64,000 nt of DNA, taken from contig OZ018330.1 of assembly GCA_963969495.1 (NCBI GenBank), positions 72,875,954 through 72,939,953 of the forward strand, given 5' to 3'. The translations under genes and the position numbers were made by a program. Within the stretch, counting starts at the first letter, position 1. Every line of letters begins with the position of its first letter. The DNA is from Ceratothoa steindachneri (taxonomy: Eukaryota; Arthropoda; Malacostraca; Isopoda; Cymothoidae). Shown one piece after another: positions 12,101 through 22,560 of this stretch. The notes beneath the pieces are model-generated. The model had not been told where the DNA came from. It saw only the letters and a program-made list of their open reading frames with translations, and searched no databases.

Positions 12101-12736
12101 AGGTCATCGACCACCCCCCAATCAAAATCAGGCTGTGCATCCGAAGAGCACAAAGATAGATCAAGGCAAGAAAATGAAGCGGTTCTCGGACAGTGATGCG
12201 TAAACTCATCCACGTTTAGGACACCCATCTCAAGCTCTTCGATCACATCGGCATTGACTTGTCCACTGGGATTTATGGAGTAATCTCCCCAGAGAGGATG
12301 CCTGCCGTTCAGATCTCCAAGCAAGAGATAGGGCCTCGGCAACCGTGCCACGACGCGGCGGAAGTCCCTCGCGTACAGGTCAACTGACGATGGAATGTAC
12401 GCAGAAATCAGAGTATACCTCCTATCCAGGTGCAGCTGCACAGCCACTGCCTGAAAGGAGGTATCTAAAGAGAGGAACAACGGAGACATCATGCCGGGTG
12501 TAAACTGCGCATCCCCCAGCCCGGCCATCCCGCGGTGGTGGGGTCGCAAGACCCTTATACCCCGGGAGGGCAGGCAGGGGGCACGCGCCTAGCATGGTCT
12601 CCTGCAAAAACCATTGAAGGAATACGCCCTCCAGGCCTAGCTCGGAGGAGACGCGGGGGCCCTCCTCGAACTGGACTCTCACGGGAATGGCCGTACGCTT
12701 CCCGGGGCAGAACCCCGGGCGCTGTTGGCCGGACAA
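9119..12736 (-). pseudogene. I-A ORF2 (endonuclease-RT-RNase H), copy 5, broken
   Basis: The ORF2 polyprotein nicks the target and reverse-transcribes the element RNA. In order: APE endonuclease (12736-11989) with LLLGDLNGRHPLWGD and LDLSLCSSD; linker (11916-11348); RT (11265-10585) with FRPISLTSCVCKL, FFDLEKAYDTAWR and YMDDLSI; RT thumb and RNase H (10639-9428) with VYTDGSKS, FTAELVAI and IYSDSQSAL; and a C-terminal Cys/His segment (HRYLMERSPAPYSNDC...HILVEC) ending at the stop at 9119. Defects are an in-frame deletion of about 90 nt after FLQW that removes the NCRG motif of the endonuclease, a frameshift destroying the SDH motif, G-to-E in the GVPQGS box of the RT, and frameshifts near 11265, 10600 and 9425. 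Confidence 0.85.
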
Positions 12737-12749
12737 AGCGCTGAAGGCG

Positions 12750-14993
12750 CTGTCGCCTTCGAGGACTTATTGGGGGAGGTTGGGCTCGCCATGCGAGTTC
12801 TTTCCTCCCTCCGCCTCGAAACCTTAGGCGGGCGTTGCGGCTTCGGAGGCGGGGGGGCCCTCTTTTAGAGGAACCACCGTCTCCGAGCCACTCGCTCCAC
12901 CTCAGGGGGTGGGCGAAGGAGCCGAAGCTCATTTATTGCTGTCCTCCTTTCTGGTAACAGCTTTAGGAACCCCGGAAAATGGCCTAGCGACCATCTTCAG
13001 GGCTGTTGCCTCTTGTGAGTCTAACGACTCGGTGGAGGCGCGTGGCCGTTTCGCCTTACGGGAAACGGTCACGCTGGGGGAAGAGGGGGGGGAGCCCTGG
13101 TTTTAGCCAGGGCAGGGTATGAACCCTTTTTGCCGCCAGCTTTACCAGGGAAGTGCCCGGGTTGGGTCGAGCCCGCAGAAGAGCTCCGAATGGGCGCGGA
13201 AACTACCGTGCTCGTTGGCCTGGATGGGCCAGGAGCAGAGGGTGCCTTTCTAACTATCGAGGCATATGACGTCCCAGGCAGAGCCGGGCGCGCCAGGACC
13301 AAGTCCTTTGCCTCGCGGAATGAGAGTCGATCCTGGGCCTGAAGGGCCAAGATTTCGTTCTCAAGGAGATATGCACCACATTGCTTCCAAGAAGCAGGGT
13401 GCGGCTCTCCGCAATTGACACACTTGGCCACACACGATTTGGACTTATCGTGTGCGACTTTGGAGCAATTTACACAGACTTCGGGTGAACCCGACTTTGC
13501 ACATCTACAAGAACAATTCGTATGGCTGCGGCAGTGGCACGAATGCCTTCACGCGGTAGCGGTACCAACCGGCACGCACCGACTCAGGGAGCTTGTCACA
13601 GTCGAAGGTGACGAAGAGTGTAAGGGTGGGTCTCGAGGCCCCTCCCTGTTTTCTAATCACACGTTCGACCTTGACTGCCCCATGGTTGGCCAGCTCTAGG
13701 GTGATGTCCTCAATGGAGTAGTCCACGAGTTCCCTCGCATAAACTACTCCTTTCACAAAGTTCATGGTAGAGTGCGGCGTCATACTCACCGGGGTGCCAT
13801 GAAGTGTCCGATGAGCACTTATCTTGGCTGCCTCGGCGGGATTCGCCGCATTCGCTAGAAGGCTCCCGTCCGAGAAACGGGTCACCTTCGCCTCTCTACG
13901 CATTGCACTAGCTAATCCTCTCCTCTGATGGATCATGTTGCCCTTGGACAACATGATGCCATCAGTGGATCGAATAACGAGGAAGCGCTTGAAGCCACCG
14001 GGTTCGAAAACGCCAGGTAACCTCTGAATCAGGGGCCTCGATGTCATCGAGGCTCCCCCTTGTGCACTTTTCGTCTTAGTCAGCGGCTCCGCAACCGGGA
14101 GGGCTTGGTCGCTTGCCAAAGTGGCAGCAGATCCATCCGTCCCCGTAGCCCCCGCGGCGGAGAGAAGCCCCGAGTCTTCTTTGTCTTTCTGGTCTTGGTC
14201 TTCTTTTTGGAGAGGAGGGCGGGGAATGAACCCGCTTCTCACCCCCGCCGGTAGAAGCCCCTAGGCCAGATGTACCGGCCTCAGCCAGGTCCTTCTCCGA
14301 AATGGAGAAGGTCCTGGTGGTCGCAGGGGCATCATCCGGAGGAGATCCCTCCCCTCCTTGTACTGCTTGAAAATCCCCAGCCGTTTGAAGAGGACCTTGC
14401 ATAGGGGCGGATTCGGGTTCGGTGCTTGGAACCGAGCCCGGATTCCCCCCCCCCCCATCATGGAAGGCCCTACCGTCTGAGGCTGGGTTTCCTCAAGAAC
14501 CATGTCTATCTCAAGGGGGCCTCCAGTTGGCGACCCCATCCCCACGCCCCCAAGACATCGCAGGTCCCGTTGGCAGTATCGTCCCTAGTCTTGTGTGGGG
14601 AGGCACAGGCCTTGACCTCGGCAAAGTTCAATATTCTTGCCAGCAGGTCTTTTGAGGCAAGCAACCGAAGGGGCCTGGCTTCCCTCTCCCCCCTAAGGGG
14701 GTTTGCCCTACCGAGCCGCTTCGATGTGGAGCGGCTGGTTAAGGTCTGCCTGCCGCTGGAAAAAGGGAGGTGCCCGAAAGCACCTCCAGAGAATGGGTTG
14801 AGGGGAAGTCGCCTACATCCGTAAGCGAAGGAGAGGAGTAAGCCTCCTCTCTGGTTAGAGAGATATGGAGGGTCCCCTGAGCAAGCAGAGGGGGGATGGA
14901 CCTCCATTTTTTCGGTGGAGCTGCCCGAGGGCGGCTCCGTTGGTGACACGGAGAATCAAGGGGAGATTTTTGTGCTTCTCATCATTGGGCATG
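12750..14993 (-). pseudogene. I-A ORF1 (gag-like, CCHC knuckles), copy 5, broken
   Basis: The ORF1 protein should bind element RNA. The start is set at the ATG at 14993 (MPNDE...), shared with copy 7. It has an N-terminal basic/proline-rich region, then a gag-like domain (14242-13505) with MNFVKGVVYARELVDYS followed by a short beta-rich stretch. The knuckle region ends CVNCGEPHPAS at 13431-13300, and a basic C-terminus overlaps or abuts the ORF2 start. The first knuckle is damaged here; copy 7 shows all three. Several frameshifts break the frame (near 14500, 14250 and 13500). Confidence 0.75.
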
Positions 14994-15150
14994 GTGACCC
15001 TATTTATTTCACGGCATGCAATCGCTCATCACCTCTTGCAGTTGCCCGCACTGCAAGAGGTGCTTACAGGCCTGGCAGAGCCAGGCGCCGCCATTCGGGA
15101 CCACCCCTCCCGCCTGGTGGCCTGGCAGTCCATCGGCATGGCGGCTCCAC

Positions 15151-15222
15151 CTTAGACGCGGCGTAAAAAGATAGCTTAGACGCGGCGTAAAAAGATAGCT
15201 TAGACGCGACGTAAAAAGATAG
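15151..15222. repeat. 24-bp unit repeated three times in the I-A leader
   Basis: Three head-to-tail 24-bp units beginning cttagacgcg and ending agatag (15151-15174, 15175-15198, 15199-15222). Copy 7 has a single unit at the same place (about 28558), so the number varies between copies. Confidence 0.9.
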
Positions 15223-15548
15223 ATTGTGAAGAGGAGAGGAAAAGGGATGTGAGGAAGGTATGGGCGGGGATGAAGCAGTGTTAAAAAAACTCATCCCGAA
15301 CCGGAGCTCAAGGGTTAGGGAACGTTGACCCCTCCCCCCTCAGCCCCGATCCGCAACGGTTGGCTTGAGGTCGGCATTTACCCTGTGGAATTAGAGGCTG
15401 GTCAGAGAAAGTTGTGGGAGAGGTTGTATGAAAAGCAAGGAAACAAATGTTTTGAAGGAAGGAGAAGAGGCTAAGCTGGGGTCGGACGGGGTGTTGAGTC
15501 CCGTCAGCACGGCGGCCAGGATGGCAAATCGCCGCGCCCCTGACGGGG

Positions 15549-17755
15549 TTCTCGTCGAAGATGTGCGGTCCGTGGAATAGTCATCGGGTCGAGGTTGTGA
15601 ATAGTTCGTCTATATAACATTTCAAATCTAGAGTATAAGTAATCCATGAATATGTATAAAATTTAGTGCAGAGTATTCAAGTTAGATAGGTTTCATAATC
15701 TCTAGATTATGAAAACTTTATCATCGGAGGGTAGAGCGTCACCCATAAACGCCAAAAGAATCAACAAACAAGCGCCAACCAAAAGTAAAAAGAGAGCACG
15801 AGAATGTGCGCTTAAATATTGGTCAGGAAATGGTCACTCAACAAAGACAGACGATCCACTGGGCCGAATAGCACTGGGATATGCAGCCAGGAATACTAGG
15901 GGTTAAAACAACCTCCCCTAACAGGAACCAAGAGAAAGGTACGAAGAAAATAGCGACAGGGGTGACGGCTAAAAAAAATCAAGTCGAGGCTAACGTAGAA
16001 GCAGATAAGCAAGTGGCTTGGGTTCAGAATGTGAACAAGAAAACTAGAAAAAGGCGGCATACACCCACATCAGATGTGACCGACCAGGCATACGTCTTCT
16101 ACTGGTGGTGCAAGACCTAGACCTAGAGACAGAGTTCCAGGCCCTTCAAAAGGTGCGGCCTTGCAAACGCGAGATATACAAATGCTAACTTCGGTGACCC
16201 ACCAAGAAGACCTAATTAAAGCGGTACGCGGCGAGGGGCATCACACGGTCGAATAACATGAATGGCGGGAGTGGGGGAAGGACAGTAAGCTTTGGTGGCG
16301 TTTATTGATCCTCGTCTCACCAGCCCCTGCCGAGGCCCAAACCTACGAGAGCCGGTCTCCGATCGGACAAGACTACGATTAATTGCCCCTTTTATTAGGC
16401 GGCGTGGGGAAAGGCAATTAGGCCTAGGCACCTCTGGCCAACAGAGGAGAGCAGTGATCCCCATCTTGGCGGAGAGGAAAGTGGAGGTTCCGTCGCTCCA
16501 GACACGAGGGTGGTTCATTTGTTTTTTTCACTACTATATATCCCTGAAGGCACGGGAAAGAAGGCCTTGACTGAAAAATACATGGGTGGCATAAGAGGCA
16601 TGTAAATACGTCTATCCTGGCGCAGGGAGAGCTGGCATAAAATTTCCCTTGCCTGGGGTACGGTGATTTAAATAGGTCCAAAGGACCCATAACATAGAAA
16701 TAAAACAATCATGTTTGTTGCTAAGCAAGTGAGGGAAAAACCCAAGCCCCGTTGAGACCTACAGCCGCCATTAAAGGAAGGAACCGATTTAATAACCCGA
16801 ACACGTATTTCGATGGTGCCACCATTTGCGTCGGCGGAGCTAAGAGTTGTGAGTGAGTTGCGCGTTGTCACTTTCAGTCATGGCGCGACGTGGAACAAGC
16901 TTCTTCCGTTACCACCGCTGCAAAGTAGAACATGTGGTATCCGGAACGCGCAGCCTAAAGTACCAATGCGGAAAGGAGGAGATGGCAGGGGTTAGTAAAA
17001 TGCCTCCTCGCGGGTTGAACGAGAGAGACGGAGGACCAATAAAATAAAAGGATGGAAAAATGACAATTATGCTAAGGCAAACATAAACCCTGGTGGCAGG
17101 GTCAGAAATCAACGGAGTACACCAGCTTAAAGTCTTAAAATATTTTAGTCACCTTATCAGTTAATTAAAAAAATCTACTGTCTTCCAATACCATTTTTTT
17201 TTACAATATTTTCCTAATGACAAATATAGATCTTCATTTGAATCGATTTATATAATCGCGATAGTCATTCTGCTCATTCTGTGAATTCGTTAGCGTTTTG
17301 AGGAGCTAGTCCACGCTTGCAAATGGCCTGTTTGCGCAATTAACTAACCACACTGTCTAAAAAGTGAGTCACCATGCCTCGAGGCGGCTAGAGATCACAC
17401 TGTTGAAAACGCCATGGTAACAATACCCAGAAAACTGATGCCAGGAGTTCTTCCCGTGAAACTAGCTCCAAGCACACTTCGTGCAAGGCTCTCCTCCCAG
17501 CTTGCCCAGGTAACGCTTTTAGCGGTACCTCGAGTTGGAGACAAAAGGACAGTAAAGTCGAAGTCTGTCCCTTCCCTCCTCTCCCACCCGCCACGAGGGT
17601 ACGGAAACCCGAAAAGATACCTGGTTCAGTTGAAATATAGAGCTCAACCAGGAATTTTGATAGTAAAGATTTTGAAATATTTATCAACAATTAAGTTAGT
17701 CATTATAACTTTATCTAATCCTTTTTAAATGTGTTAACGGTGGGACTCGAGACAA
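15549..17755. other. Unassigned interval between I-A copies
   Basis: Two overlapping plus-strand frames, 15709-15906 and 15881-16120, are lysine-rich (many KK/KR pairs, e.g. NKKTRKRRHTPTSD). They could be a decayed nucleic-acid-binding ORF, but I recognise no family. A 10-bp perfect hairpin, TTTCATAATC/GATTATGAAA, lies at 15691-15714. From 16130 to 17755 I see no supported gene or repeat. Confidence 0.35.
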
Positions 17756-18529
17756 CCTCTTCCGACAAGCGAATCCATACATTTACAATTTGCTGAGGGT
17801 GGAATGTACGCAGAAATGATAGTATACCTCCTATCCAGGTGCAGCTGCACAGCCACTGCTTGAAAGGAGGTATCTAAAGAGAAAGGAAGAACGGAGACAT
17901 CATGCCGGGTGTAAACCGCGCATCCCCCAGCCCGGCCATCCCGTGGTGGTGGGGTCGCAAGACCCTTATACCCCGGGAGGGAGGGCATGGGGCACGCGCC
18001 TAGCATGGTCTCCTGCAAAACGATAGCTAACGGGGAACGGGACGAGACGAGCCTCCGCAGCTCCTACCAGTTGGCCCGGAGTTCACGGCAATTCCATTGA
18101 AGGAATATGCCCTCCAGGCCTAGCTCGGAGGAGACGTGGGGGGCCCTCCTCGAACAGAAGACCCTCACGGGAATGGCCGTACGCTTCCCTTAGGCAGAAC
18201 CCCGGACGCTGTTGGCCGGACAAAGCGCTGAAGGCGCTGTCGCCTTCGAGGACTTGCGTAGGAGAGGAGTAAGCCTCCTCTCCGGTTAAAGAAATATGGA
18301 GGGTCCCCTGCGCAAGAACAGGGGAGGGAGGACCTACATTTTTTCGGTGGAGCTGCCGGAGGGCGGCTCCGTTGTTGTTACAGGGAAAGTTGAGGGTTGG
18401 GTTTTTCTTACGTGTTCATACATGGGCATGGTGACCCTCTTTTTTATACGGGACGCAATAGCTCACCACCTCTCGCAGTTGCCCGCACTGCAAGAGGTAT
18501 ACAGGCCTGGCAGGGCCAGGCGCCGCCAA
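17756..18529 (-). mobile_element. I-A copy 6, internally deleted
   Basis: Positions 17800-18260 match the start of ORF2 (endonuclease N-terminus with FLQETMLGACP, plus the ORF1/ORF2 junction). The sequence then jumps directly to the ORF1-start/leader block (ggagaggagtaagcctcctctc at about 18252), so nearly all of ORF1 is missing. At 18529, right after the gccaggcgccgcca motif, the element stops and unrelated AT-rich sequence begins. A deletion derivative, not functional. Confidence 0.8.
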
Positions 18530-18551
18530 ATAAATAAGTATCCAAATAAAT

Positions 18552-18868
18552 AAGTCTTTTAATTCTGAATACCTATTTTGCAGTTCAATGGGTGTATCGT
18601 GTTTGGTTTGGGTCTAAATTTTCGTTCGTCAGTAACTGCAATGAAGCCCTCTTCTTTAACGTTATTATGTTCCATTTTGTTTTCTAAAAGCAGTACAGAT
18701 TGTTCTACTTTCACCACTTTTTGATAGACGCGTGTTATTTGATTTTCACTGATAGCTCAGTCGCATCTTTTGGTTTCTAATGCAGTTATTCGTTTGGCCA
18801 AGTCATGACTAACTCATTAAATCGTTCTTTTCTTTCCCGTGTTTTTCAGCCATTTTACAAAAAAAGCA
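18552..18868 (-). pseudogene. Unidentified coiled-coil-like reading frame, broken
   Basis: On the minus strand a frame starts MAEKHGKEKN near 18868. After a one-base slip it continues HDLAKRITALETKRCD, an in-frame TGA, then AISENQITRVYQKVVKVEQ and a further stretch ending NCKIGIQN and a stop at 18567. The heptad-like spacing of L/I/V suggests a coiled coil. It lies between I-A copy 6 and the truncated 3' side of CR1-A, so it may be ORF1 of another retroelement. I cannot name the family. Confidence 0.35.
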
Positions 18869-18901
18869 TGTCTAACATCCTTTGGGCCTTTTTCTCCGCC
18901 T

Positions 18902-21010
18902 CTATGCAGTTTCGAAAACTTGGTCACTAGTGATTGTTACACCCAAGTCCTTCTCGGTATCAGTGCGTTCGAGAGCAGTGCCCTTAAGGATATACCGTGA
19001 TTGGGGGTTTCGGTGGCCGATATGCATTACTTTGCATTTGTTCGCGTTAAAAGACATTTGCCACGTGTCCGACGACTCCCCAATTTTCCGGAGATCTTCT
19101 TGTAGGCGGGCAGTGTTTCCTTCCTTAGCAACGATCATACCAAGCTTGGTATCGTCGGCAAATTTAGAAATCTTCACAACCATGTCGTTAACATAGATCA
19201 TGAAACGTAGTGGGCCTAGGACAGAACTTTGGGGTACACCGCTAGTGACGGGCACCCACTTAGAAGCCTGTCCATTCACCACCACTCGTTGCCGTCTGCC
19301 GTTTAGTCAGTTCTCTATCCAACCTGCTACCTTTCCGTCTATAGCCAGCGCACACACTTTCCGGAGGCGGCGTTGTGGTACCTTATCGAAGGCTTTTTGA
19401 AAGTCTAAGTAGCTAACATCCACCGCCTTATCCAGATCAGGCTCACTGAAACCGTGCTGGGAACTCTTCAGTAGAAGGTTCGACTCTAAATATGACGTCA
19501 TTTTGTCCACCATGATGCTTTCAATGAGTTTACCGACTAATAGGTCATAGTTCGACGCCTGGCTAGAGTCTCCTTTCTTGAAGATAGGAGTCACCTACGC
19601 TTCACGCCAGTCTCTAGGAACGCATCCGGTCGGGAGTCACATGTTGAAGATTATGCTCAGATGTGACCTTTCATCTCGCACTTCTTTCAACACTTTAGGT
19701 AGAATCCTGTCCGGGCCAGGACTTATTCCTCTTTAGATCAGTGATCTTTTTTTCTCTTTTTACTTGGGTCAAGTCCATTTCCTTCAGCTTTTCCCCCTAA
19801 GTAATATCCGTGGGCTGGGGGAAGGGACCACATTCTTCAGTAAACACTGAAGAGAAGTAGTCGTTCAGGAGGTTAGCATTTTCTGCATATGAGTGCTTTT
19901 AATGCCCGCTCCTCATTCACTAAAGGACCAATCGGGCGATGGATTGGTTTACAGCTATTTACATAGCCGAAGAACTCTTTGGGATTCTCCTTGCAAAGTC
20001 TCGCCACTCGGAGCTCCTCGGCACGCTTTGCCGCCCTTATGCTGGACTTCACCCTCCTAACTAGCCTACAGTAGTCTTCAGTCACCAGAGATCTTTGACT
20101 GCGGATACACAGCTCTTTTCTCCCTCAGCAGTTGACCAATTTTTCGATTAAACCACTTTGGTTGAACGGAAGACCGACGAAGGCTTTTCAAAGGGATGAA
20201 TCGTGATTGAAGACTCATGAACGTAGTTTTGAATCTATTCCACGAATCTTCAACATCCCAGCACACTTCTAGCCTCCCATCAGTCAATCCAGCATCCAGC
20301 ACGAAGACCTGCAAATTCTGCTCATCTCAAATCAAGTTTCCTCGATTTACCATTCGCAGACTCTACCTTGGGGACCTTGACTATAAACCAAGTCGAGGGT
20401 ATTATTGCCTCATGTCAGCTCTCTCACCCATTGAGTCAGGAACTCTCTGTTCGCGAACTCCAAGAGGAGTGCGTTCTCTGGTTTCCCAGTCAACATGGGA
20501 GGTGAAATCACTCATGGCGATACGCACTGTCTTGTACAAGTTCACCCAGCAGCCGGTACAAATCCCCGTCCTTTTCAACGAGTTGGGTATGGGGCGATAC
20601 GCACTGTCTTGTACAAGTTCACCCAGCAGCCGGTACAAATCCCCGTCCTTTTCAACGAGTTGGGTATGGGGTCTGCATTTGGCAGGGCCTATGTCTAGGT
20701 CAACACCTAGTAGTTCGTGATCGGATACAATGTTGCAGTTCGTCGATTTGAGCCTATCCTTTAAATACAACATCACACCGCCACCCTATGTCTGGCCTAT
20801 CTTTCTGGAAGAGTTAGTAACTGAGAATCGTGAATTCACCTTCAAAATCTTGAGGTTTTTACCCACGACTCTGTTATGGTCACCATTTCAGGTTCTTCCG
20901 TCGCTACGAGGCCACGAAGTTCAAGAAACTTGTTTCTTATTGATCTCGCATTAAACAGAAGAACTTTCAGGGAGTCCCCGAATGTAGGACTCTCTACTCT
21001 CTTGTTTCCC
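18902..21010 (-). pseudogene. CR1-A ORF2 (endonuclease and RT), broken and truncated
   Basis: The endonuclease begins with VLLFNARSIRNKFLEL and ITESWV (the latter like the catalytic Glu motif), then a decayed GDF..HVDW box near 20490. A connecting region (20314-19873) has WFNRKIGQLLREKRAVY and KEFFGYVNS. RT motifs are FKKGDSSQASNY, SSQHGFS and VSYLDFQKAFDKVP (19594-19307), then VTSGVPQSSVLGPL and KFADDTKLG (19285-18902). Defects are frameshifts around 20400, 19860 and 19590, and a 77-bp tandem duplication in the endonuclease. The protein would copy the element RNA at a nicked target; this copy cannot. Confidence 0.85.
20518..20671. repeat. 77-bp tandem duplication in the CR1-A endonuclease
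   Basis: Two identical adjacent units (20518-20594 and 20595-20671), each starting cgatacgcactg and ending gggtatgggg. Because 77 is not a multiple of 3, the duplication shifts the frame of ORF2. Confidence 0.95.
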
Positions 21011-21047
21011 GCTTATTTATTGGTTTGGTGGCTCCCCTCTTTGCGAC

Positions 21048-22247
21048 CTACGAGAAGGTCACTCCAGGGGTGACACGGGCATACTCGCGTACGTCCGCCT
21101 TCACTCTGGGCCTGACACTCCTTAGGGTCCGTTCCACGACATCTTTTATCATGTTACAGAGTACAGCCTTTCCTTTAAAGGAAAAATGTACTCCATCCCT
21201 TTGGTGGAGATCGTTTCTACCATAGGTGCGGCAAGGGTCAACAAAAAAGCCCCCTTCCGCCGTACACAAATCTCCCAGGCGTCGATTAAGGGAGACGTTC
21301 CTCGAGTGAGCGGTCCGGGTTAGACCTCTTCTCGGGAGCATTCTGACCACTACACCTATGCGTGTTTTCAGCCCACAGCACCCATGACTGTGTTGAGAAT
21401 ACTTTCTGTGGGGCATATCCTTCCTCCTATGAGGTAGAGGTCGTTGCCACTTACCATTAAGACAACGACTGAGTTCTCACAAATCTGAGATTTCTCCGCC
21501 TCTACTCTAATCTGCTGGTTTCCTCTTCCTGGTAGGCAACTTACCTTCACACTCGTGCGAAGGCTAGCAGGGGTTGCAGGGCCCGTGCTTGAGAGTCCCC
21601 AATAAGGTTAACCCTCGCACATTTGTCTACACTGTTTTCTTTCGCGAGACTTCTCTTTTCTCTTTCATCTCCGCATATCCCTTTTTTCGATCTTCATTTG
21701 TCTTTCTTCTCTTTCTCTCCTCTTTACCACTTTTCCTTGCCCACCAGTAACGCTGGAATCCTCTACACTGGGGTGAGCTGCATTAAGGTCGTTGTTTTTC
21801 CTTTTCTTTCCCTTCTTAATTTCTCCACTTGGCTGAAGTGGCACTGCCAATGAAGTTTCAGCAACTTGAGTTGGAGTCTCATCGGCGGAACTACCCAAGT
21901 CTGTGGGAGTCTCGTCTCGAGCTTGAGCAGAATGGGCCTCTAGTTTAGAAGCTAGCTCTTGGATTCTCTCCTCAAGACGCCGAATCTGAAGCGCGTGCAC
22001 CGTTTCTAGGGTCAGTAATTTAGTTTCCAGTGCCCTAGATTTTTACCCAGATGTTCTTAAGAGATCTTTCGAGTTCACTGCAGTATGCCACTGCCTCTCA
22101 GACCTCTCCTTTAAGGATGCAGTCGGTGCATATACTTCCCGGGTGGCATTTCGAAAAACAGCCCTACGGGAAGTCAACGCACAACTTGTCCTTCTGGAAT
22201 ATCGCACACGTGTATTTGAGTGCAGCTGTTCCTTTTTTCCCTCTCAT
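21048..22247 (-). pseudogene. CR1-A ORF1 with SGNH esterase domain, broken
   Basis: The start is the ATG at 22247 (MRGKKGTAALKYTC). In order: a Cys-rich PHD-like segment (KYTCAIFQKDKLCVDF, then KCHPGSICTDC) interrupted by a TAG; a coiled coil (IRRLEERIQELASKLEA, 22000-21940); an acidic/basic linker with KKGKKRKNN; and an SGNH/GDSL-type esterase with VVVLMVSGNDLYL, VVVRMLPRRG, NRRLGDLC, FVDP and the D-x-x-H box in RDGVHFSFKGKAVL. CR1/L2-type ORF1 proteins are known to carry such esterases. A stop, and frame changes near 21660 and 21400, make it a pseudogene. Confidence 0.8.
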
Positions 22248-22560
22248 TTTGAAAACTTTCTCTAGAAACTTTGTGACCAATCAATAGTAAAAAAGGGGGG
22301 TTGGTGAGTTCTCCCGACGCGAGTCGCTCCCGCCGAACGATTTTTTTTTTAATTCTATAGAGCCAGCCGGGCACCTGCCCACTTGGGCGTGAGTTGCCGA
22401 AAAACACGAAAGCCTAGAACTAAGCTACTTTAAAATAAAATTATGAAAAAACTTAACAATCAGGAAGCAATGTCCGGCAGCGGGGGGGAGGTCCCCCCTC
22501 ACCCCGGTAGGTGTAGGAGAGTGCAACCTACAAACCAAACAATAAGAAACAAAAAAAAAC

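Larger units (their letters stand above)
8969..15548 (-). mobile_element. I-A copy 5, near full-length (about 6.6 kb)
   Basis: One of three nearly complete copies and, with 22341-28915, the reference for the family layout. In RNA sense it runs from a GC-rich 5' end (the ccccgtcaggggcgcgg side at 15548), a leader, ORF1 from about 14993, ORF2 from about 12736 to 9119 and a 3' UTR, to a poly-A end (T-rich run at 8969-8990). RNase H after RT, an APE endonuclease and a CCHC ORF1 place it in the I superfamily (I/Nimb/Outcast-like); the exact clade is inferred. Both ORFs have frameshifts, so it is inactive. I found no target-site duplication. Confidence 0.85.
18885..22290 (-). mobile_element. CR1-A retrotransposon, 3'-incomplete
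   Basis: A CR1/L2-group LINE with two ORFs: ORF1 (22247-21048) carrying a Cys-rich PHD-like segment, a coiled coil and an SGNH esterase, and ORF2 (about 21010-18902) carrying endonuclease and RT. The RT stops after the EKDLGVTIT motif at about 18905, so the thumb, C-terminus and 3' tail are missing. The join to the coiled-coil frame at 18868 is probably a rearrangement. Confidence 0.8.

Noticed and set aside
9459..15166. Many plus-strand open frames over I-A copies (for example 11376-11648, 14426-14824)
   Set aside because: They are antisense shadows of the GC-rich minus-strand ORFs; they repeat in every copy and match no protein family.
2879..20671. A common mechanism for the two 77-bp tandem duplications (2879-3032 and 20518-20671)
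   Set aside because: They lie in unrelated elements with unrelated sequences; the equal length is most simply coincidence.
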